A DNA stretch of 64,000 nt from Rhizoclosmatium globosum (lineage: Eukaryota > Chytridiomycota > Chytridiomycetes > Chytridiales > Chytriomycetaceae), in assembly GCA_002104985.1 (NCBI GenBank), contig MCGO01000048.1, positions 186,001-250,000 of the forward strand. Reading direction: 5' to 3'. Shown here in pieces: positions 56,701 through 64,000 of the stretch (the first letter of the stretch is position 1; every line of letters starts with the position of its first letter). The notes under the pieces were generated by a model. That model did no database searches. It saw only the letters and a list, made by a program, of their open reading frames with translations, and was not told the DNA's origin. The translations under genes were made by a program, and so were the position numbers.

Positions 56701-59700
56701 TTTGTTTCTTGAAGATCATGAGCCGTGATTGCCATGGTTTTTGTCTGGTTGGAAATCAATTCCTTCATTTTGTTGTTGTCATTGGCTAGTCTCCTATTGA
56801 CGTCAGTTGCGTGATTCAGTTGAGATTTAGCAGACTCGAGCTGCTTGTTGGCTTCCTTGTGGACACTGGTAAGATTCTCCAATTGCTCAGTCTCTCGGGC
56901 TCGTTCCGCTCTCATTTTTGACGTTTCTTCACGTAAATGAGATACTGTTTCGTCAAAGTGCATTTGCTTGTCAGATAGTAGAAGCCTTGCTTGTTCGGCA
57001 TTATGCTCTGCATTCTTGGTTCTTTCAGAATGTTGCGCTACTCGCTGGGCTAACTCTGATATCTCCGATTCTTTGCGAGCCAAGACTTGATGACGTTCTT
57101 GAACTACTTTTTCCATATTGGCCATAAGCTTTGCATATTCTTGGCGCGAGTTTTCCGCACTTAAGTTGCTTCGAACAAGTTCAGCCGAGAGTGATTGTTT
57201 TTCAAGCTCGAGACGTCCAATAACGTTGGTTTTATCTCGCAGTGCTTCTTCCCGGTCATGAAGGATTCGCTCCTGTTCCTTGAGGGACTTCATCGCGTTT
57301 GAGAGCTCAGCTTTGGTGTCTGTCAGAGCCTTTTTCATGACTTCGTGAGCTTGGTATGCTTTTCTTTTGATAGTTTCCAAGTCTCCAGAAAGCTTTTGTT
57401 TCTCGGCGCTACTTTGAAGTTCCAAGTTTTTATATTTGTCTGACAACATATCGATTTCAGTCTTGTATGTTAAACGTTCTGACTGAAGAGTGGCTTCCAG
57501 GCGAGCGATATTTGCGGCTGAGACTTCTTGCAGACTAATCAGCTTAGATTCAAATGTGTTGGTTACGTCTGCCAAACGTTCCTCCGCGGCCTTTTTAGTT
57601 TCGGCTAAAGCGATTTCAGCTTTTTCATTATGCTCAACTAATTTGCTTTCCAGTTCTGTTTTCGTTTGCGCCAATTCGGCGGCGATTGATTCCACTAATT
57701 GCTGTTTCTGTTCCACTTCATTCTTCAGTTTAGCTTTTCAGTCTCGATGCCGGCCATTGTTTGTTTCATACGAGATACTTCGGCTTTGGCCTCAACGAGT
57801 TTTGCTTCTGATTCCTTCTTTGTATTATGAATTTCGACTTTCAAGACTTCTGCTTCAGTTACACTCGCTTGAAGCACCACATTTACGCGTTCTATGTCTT
57901 CTTCTTTCTTTTGAACAGTTTCCGTCATTTGGGTCTTAATAGTTTCAATCAAGGCTTGCGCTTCTGAGAGTGCACACTGTGTTGTCCATAGCGTTGCGTC
58001 CAATTCAAGTTTCGCAGCCTCCAGCTCAAGATACTTTGCTTCTTTGTCGGCAAGCTTCTGTTTGGCTTCTTCGTTGAACTGCTCCGTAAGCTGGACATGT
58101 TTTTCTAACTCTGAGATTCGAAGTTTATACTCCTCAATTAAAGCCTTCTTTGCCTCTTCCTTGTACATTTCTAGCTTTTTGGCGATCGGTATGGGCTTAT
58201 CTTTTTCTTCATCAATTTGATCATCCTCGATGAATCCACCTGAAACATTTTCTTCATCTTCTCCGTCGATTACAGTATCTGAGAACTTCTTTTTCTTCAC
58301 AGATGTAGAAGTTACTCCCCTATAAGAGTCTATCCAACCATTTTTGATTTTGACTGAATCAGTCGAGAAGAGGAATCGTCTAACTTTTGAAACAGCACTG
58401 GAACCTCCAGCAGGAACTACTTCGATTTCAAACATGGGTCCTGGTTGATCGTTGTCCTCTACAATGTCGCATATGCGACAATGTCTGAGGTTAAATTGAT
58501 CCAGAAGACGAAATTTAGATTGCCAATCTTTTCTGGCTACAATCAGTAAATCATTGAAGAAGAACAGTTTTCTGGCTTTCTTGCTGTCTCCTCGAATGAG
58601 ATTAAAATTGTCTTCACGTACGAGATACCGAGTAGGTGTTATAATGTTCAATTTCTAAGTTGTTCATCAATATCGTTGAATTATCAGGCATTTCTCACCT
58701 CAGTAAAAGAATTTTGAACTTCAACCATTTTACGAACACCTTCAGCTGCTTTTGCTCCGTCATTTACTTGAGCTATAATGGCCTGAACAGTTTCTAAGGC
58801 CAGCGCCAAAATTGGGTATTCACGATGATCTTCATTTGTATTTTTTATGATTTCCTATTCAAGTCACTTGAGATGAATATCATGCTCATCAAACTTCACC
58901 CACCTTCAACAGCAGAGGATATTTACAAATTCTCTGAACAGGTTTGATGAGGAAGCCACCAAGGTCAAGTTGACGTGTGACAGGATTTTTGCAGATATCC
59001 TTTGGAATGGTTAATTTGTATATTTGACAAGACAACCCACTACACCTCCAAAAACATTCGAAAGCCGCGATTTGTTTGAACAAGATTTTGAAGCTTGCTG
59101 AGTGCAACAGAATGATTCGCGCAGTAGAGTGAGTATTTTGTGAACTTCTCACCCTGAATGTATTGGTATAAGTAAACGTGTTATTGAAGATATACAATAT
59201 CAAACCAGTTCAAGGAAGATCTCGCCAACACCATGAAACGAGCTCGGTTGTTGCTTCATTTTAGTTTCAAAGGCTTTTAGAAAGTCCTGAATATGTCAAG
59301 TTAGCGACTGCTTTCTAAATGGCCCCACGTACTGAGTTTATAGATAATAGTTCGTCTACATTGGAGAATAAAACATCCACATTTTTGCTGAATTTTGAAT
59401 CTGCCATTGGTCGCATGAAATTTTCAATGATAATCTTGAGATCACGAACATAATCTTTCTCCGTTTCGACCAACTCGAAAATGATTTTCATTCGTTTCTT
59501 TTCTTTTTCGTCCATAGCCTCCATTTGCTCTGGTGTCAACCCGTCACTCCACTGTCCAGCTGGGCTATCGGAATCCGTTATACGAATTGCAAGGCTGGAG
59601 CGTGAACCTTCGACCAATGGAAGAGCCCATTTATTTCCAGACTTTGAAACTCGGTCAGAATCGGTTTGTGACAATGATCGCACGTGCGATTGTTTGAACA

Positions 59701-61684
59701 TCGACCAGCGACTCTCCGGTCTTTCCAAACTTGGTGAAACATCAGACATTCTACCCATAGTAGCAGGGGTTGTAAAAGGAGACGAAGGAGTTAAGCGGCT
59801 TCGGTCTTCTTCTTCTTCCTCTTCAGGTTCATCTTTTAACGGCGTCAAGTTTGCTGCTGCTTTCGCAGATATCGGCGGCATTGACACTGAACGAGCGTGA
59901 CGGCCTTTTTTAGGAACAACAAGCTTTTTTCATCATCAGGGGTTGTTTCATTTGATTTTGGATCGTTCACTTCATCTCTGGATACTGCTTCGTCAGGTGT
60001 CATAAATTCCCGATCGGATGCATTATCCGGTGGAACTTCATCAGGAGGCAGTGATCCTTCACTAATATCGTGGCCAGTTAATGAATGCTGAACAGGCTCG
60101 CTTCCTCCAATTGATGGAATCACTGAGACCCTTTCAAATACATCATCAACATTTTGCTCGGTCTCAAAATTGCTGACTACAGAATCCTTAGTCTCAATGT
60201 CAGTAGCTAACTTATTTGCTGAAGAATCCAGTGAAAATTTACGGGCGTTGGCGCGGGACTTGTGTTCCCAACGATAGATGGATCAGATTTCACTCTGTGA
60301 GCAGATGCTACCTCGGAGTCCAAGAATATACTTCTAGAGAGCTCATTTTTAGTAGATTCTAGTGGAGTATCGTTTGATGCAGTGTCATCTGGTTGCTCTG
60401 GAGGAGTTACGTCGACAGTAGTCGATTCGTTTGCAGGTTCGGGAGCTGCTGGTGGTTCACTTTTAGGCTCTGATGGTACCGGAACAGACGGGCTTTCGTT
60501 AAGCACAGGAACTTCAACCACGGGATTCACTTTTTTGGTTCGTATTTTGGTGGTTGGAGACCATCCTGGAATACTCTCACCAGGAGCCAAAGTAACAAGT
60601 GTTGACGGAAACCAGCCAGACTTCGGGGTCTTCGTGCTAAAACCTTTCATTCCACGCCACCAGCCACCTTCCGGAGCCTCCAGAACGACCACAACATCTC
60701 CAACTTCGATTTCGAGTTCATCGGCTTTTGATCGTTCGAATGGGTATATACAGACCAACTAAATGATTTAAAAGATAAGATATTGGCGCGACATAATCAA
60801 ACACATACTTTGATTCCAGGTTTAACTGTTGCAGGGAGGTCAGACGCGACTTCTTCTTCAATCCATTCTTCCTGGCTCGTTTCTTGACCAGTTGCACCAA
60901 CGGGTGTGAGTCCTTCTGGTACTTGAACAAGAACAGGAACTGTAACCGGAACAGTGGGTTCCTCAAACGTTTCCAACACTACACACTCTGCCGGAAAGAA
61001 TCCCTTCGATCCATTATTTGGACCCCAAGCTCGATTGATTCCATACCACCAGAACTCTTTATCTGATGCTGGTTTTTCCAGTAACTCGACAATATCGCCC
61101 ACTTCCAACGAGAGTTCAGTATCTTCATTCGCCTTGTGTCTTTGACACAGCGATATTCCTTCGGCTCAGTTTTCTTTTCCACTTCTGCCGGTTTTGCATC
61201 AATGTTAGCGACTGCTGCTTCGGGTAAAGGTTTTCGAAGCCGTAAATTTGTTGCACTAGCGGAAGTGTCAGTTTTCGGGGAAGTTCCAAGTTGATTTGGA
61301 CTTGTAGAACGATCTGAGTTTGGAGATGTTGCACCTGATGCTGCTGAAGTTGGAGATGCGGCAGAGCTTGGCGATGATGGACTGAGAAAGTCTGGTGAAG
61401 TTGTCGGACCTGTGGCTCCCATTGGCCTGAGGTCCATCGGCCGACTGATCGCATCGACCGTCAAAGGACTCTTTCCTCTCTTCCTTCCCCTGCTGGCGAT
61501 GATGATGTGGGCTCGGGGAACGTGAGAATCTTGATAATGACAAGCCCAAGCTGAACTTTTTCTTTTCAGAGCCAACGCGAGATCGCGAAACGGCTTCGCT
61601 TCGTGTTGAACTAGTGATACCTGGCTCCAGCTTTGAGAGAGCTTCTTTCAGATCATAGTTGGATCCAAAGCTGTCTGAATCCAT
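53734..61684 (-). CDS. Giant RhoGEF: two SH3 domains, DH-PH, then a very long coiled coil
   Basis: The order from the N terminus is as follows: a Ser-rich region; SH3 number one (about 61160-60965, LEVGDIVELLEKPASD, GFFPAECVVL); SH3 number two (about 60770-60590, IEVGDVVVVLEAPEGGWWRG); an acidic linker; and the DH domain from about 59490 (FELVETEKDYVRDL) to 58890 (VQRICKYPLLLK). The PH domain follows (about 58640-58320, KKARKLFFFNDLLIVARK). Then about 1,400 residues of nearly continuous heptads run from 58200 to 53900, with a short C-terminal tail. DH-PH units exchange GDP for GTP on Rho-family GTPases. At least five one-base losses lie in the coiled coil, near 54985, 55012, 55215, 55455 and 57727; more may lie in the N-terminal part. 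The total is about 2,500 residues. The start is the ATG at 61684. Confidence 0.8.
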
Positions 61685-61770
61685 ATTTGTTTTTCTGGTA
61701 GAGAATTGTCACTCCCAACAATGACCTGAACAAAGGAGTATGCATCACTTTATTTGCGAAAAATACGACG

Positions 61771-64000
61771 CTAAATATTAACAGTAATGGATGTATCGTC
61801 TGCGTGATCAGTATCCTCATGATGCTGCACGTACAATGGCAAGGCGTTCATATGAGCTCGTCCAAGAATCATAAAGTCATCTGAATATATATCGTATCAA
61901 TCAAATGCTGCATTTATAATAGATTATGATACTTACCAAAAGCTTGAATCCATGATGAAGGTTGGAAATCTCCTTCAAATCAACTTTTTTCACATCCTTC
62001 AAATACTCCCAAACAACTTTTTTTGAAATTCCAGGACCCGTGATATCCAAGATATTCTCTCGTTCCTTAAGATACTCCAGCGAACTCTCCAAAATAATTG
62101 TAACCACGCGTTTGATGAGCAGGTGCATAAACTCGTGCCGAGGAGCTGAAACAATCGTCCACTGATTTGTAGAGTCTTTGTCAACAAAGTTATGTTCTAC
62201 TCCGAAAACAACGTTAACTCCTCGTTGTCCATAGAACCACTTTTCGATGGGTACGTGACAAGATGTGTCCATATCCGTATAGACCCCTCCAAAAGCGTAC
62301 AACATCAGATAACGTGTCAAATCAGCGCGTAGTACAACAAAGGGGAGCCTGAAATAAGCCTCCACAATTTTATCGTTGAACGTTCCTCGCACAAAGCGGT
62401 CACTGTCGTCGTCATTCCAAATAAGTTGATAATGATTTGGATTCATTTCGTCCCAAGATGTGAACCATGCCCATTGCCGTTCGTCAAAAGTTTTGTTTGC
62501 TGATCCTTCTTGGATTTCTAGGCGATTGCTCGTTTTATACGTGCGCAAGACTTGATTCGGAACAAAAATTCCATCTGACGTTGCGATATTTTTTGGTTTT
62601 GGACGATAAATATCAAGCGGTGTGATTGACACGTCAAAAACTTTAGGTGTTTCACGGATAATGTTCGTTGGAGCGATCAAATTGCTTCGAAGAAACACGT
62701 CCTCATGCTGAACGGAAAAGACGGCATTGTTTCCGTCTTGCTGGAAGTGTGATGCACCGTGTACCAAAATAGAACCTGATCAACACAAATAAGATATTTA
62801 ATTGTGTGTGCAAAGAGAACATACCATAAGTAACGTGACCAATTTTAAACTTTCGAAGAGAGGCAGTAGCTCTCCTTGTCACGATCGTCAATTGCTTCAG
62901 AAGGATGTCGTTCCAAATATTGTCGACAAGATTAGGATCGGCATCTAACTCAGCTCCTTTCTTTCCAAGTACAACTGCAGTTATCTGCTGAATAACTCTG
63001 TCCATCAACTCATGCCGAGGAATACTCGCAAGTGTGTAAGGCACGAACCGAATCGCTTTGGAATCTTCCAAAACCCCAACAACGATTTCAACCCCTTCTC
63101 TTCTGATCCATACATCAATCTCACTTTCACAGCTCACATCCATATCTACATAAATACCTCCAAAGTGATAAAGCATCAAGTACTTTATCAGTTGGCGCCG
63201 CTGTGAAACTAAACCCAATCGGAAATAGGCGTCTGCCACCTTACCACCATAAATGCCACGCACAAATCTATCCGCATCCTCCTCGCTCAATATTATAGTA
63301 GTGTAGTTAGTATTTTGAGAGTCCCATGAAAGCATCCAGTTGTGTCGATCTTGGTGATCAACACCAGATACCGAGTCGTTAAGAATAGATCGACGATCAC
63401 TGGTTATATGCGTTCGAAGGATATATTTTGGTATTCCCTGGGGATTTCGGAAGTGCTCTGAGGGAAGCTCCACTTTCGGCATAGTTGAGTTGTCAGCAGG
63501 TTCAATTGATTTGATGTCGAAGGCTGGATTCTGGTTTCTCCATCCATCTTTCCCGAAGCCTGTTAAATGATGGAGAAGAAAGTATGGGCGGGCTTGAAAT
63601 GTGCTTTCCCAAGAATCATAAATCCATCTATATAATCGACGTGAGCGGAATGTAAACACTTCAAAGTATGTCTTACCAATCACAATATTAGAGCTTTGCA
63701 TCTCAGATATTTGCTTCCATGGGTCGCTTGCAGCTAATTGCTTTAGAATATATGTCTTTACGACATGTGTGAGCATTCCATGCTTCAGTACATCATCCAG
63801 TGTCTCGTCACTCGCCAGCTCTTTTTCAGATTTATCATGCAGCAATTGAACTATTCCTTCAATTACTTTCGCAATGAACCTGTGCCCTGGCATAGCCCCA
63901 ACAACATGACTGCTAATACGATCTTCATTTTCCAGTCCAACAACGACATCCACACCCTTCATACCTTCAAGCCACATATCAAACATGGTATGGCAAGAAG
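61771..64000 (-). CDS. Multi-domain glycosyltransferase (GT32/OCH1-like DXD type), partial at the right edge
   Basis: At least three tandem glycosyltransferase domains are joined by introns in phase. Domain 2 has LRTHITSDRR, LMLYHFGGIYVDMDVSC with its DXD motif, and PRHELMDRVI. Domain 3 has LRTYKTSNR, LMLYAFGGVYTDMDTSC and PRHEFMHLLI. Domain 1 is cut just before its DXD by the window edge; what remains begins SCHTMFDMW and matches the segment after DXD. Each domain ends with FMILG(K/R)AH. This is the sugar-binding DXD fold of alpha-1,6-mannosyltransferases and related enzymes in the Golgi. One-base losses are inferred near 63575 and at the last junction near 61936. The stop is at 61771. The N terminus lies beyond the window. 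Confidence 0.82.

Noticed and set aside
16720..63600. Programmed -1 frameshifting as a common mechanism
   Set aside because: The shift sites lack the X XXY YYZ slippery heptamer in the zero frame and no stable downstream stem was seen; many occur several times in one gene.

Overview
The window looks like nuclear DNA of a zoosporic (flagellated) fungus, most likely a chytrid-type organism. The genes are typical eukaryotic housekeeping genes interrupted by many short GT-AG introns (about 40-115 bp), with very short intergenic spaces. Fungal traits are present, such as short fungal-type introns, an Spp1-like COMPASS subunit and OCH1/GT32-like glycosyltransferase domains. They sit beside genes expected of an organism with a flagellum: a thioredoxin-NDK protein of the NME8/TXNDC3 type, a MORN protein and a HEATR4-like HEAT protein. 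A class C GPCR also fits an early-diverging fungus. No species is assigned.

Layout. 1-8 kb: an unrecognised helical protein, an FAD/NAD oxidoreductase, an MDR-family reductase, an M13 metallopeptidase and a RING E3 ligase. 8-17.3 kb: thioredoxin with four NDK domains, a secreted GPI-type GH26-like hydrolase, V-ATPase subunit C, 14-3-3 and a MORN protein. 17.3-28.4 kb: a GCK/STE20 kinase with a CNH domain, a GATA-PHD Spp1-like COMPASS subunit, and a large membrane NRPS-like enzyme (A-T-six TM-three hexapeptide domains) with the architecture of poly-lysine synthetase Pls. 28.5-34.6 kb: tRNA-Val, Sub1/PC4, Med4, tRNA-Met and a HEAT protein. 34.9-37.5 kb: a uricolysis cluster (PuuE-type allantoinase, HIU hydrolase, OHCU decarboxylase) flanked by a 188-bp tandem repeat of the PuuE 3' end. 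37.5-43.5 kb: Beclin/Atg6, a class C GPCR and three small genes. 43.7-53.6 kb: UBA1, DDX49/Dbp8, eIF3a, PDRG1 and SF3B6. 53.7-64 kb: a giant SH3-RhoGEF-coiled-coil protein and a glycosyltransferase with at least three tandem GT32-like domains, cut by the right edge.

Two points matter for anyone reusing this annotation. First, many otherwise convincing genes need one extra base at a short homopolymer to stay in frame; more than 25 such sites are seen between 16.8 and 63.6 kb. Homopolymer-length assembly error is the simplest reading, so 'frameshift' here should not be taken as pseudogenisation. Second, head-to-head start codons only 12-80 bp apart occur several times, so divergent promoters are shared or overlap coding sequence.
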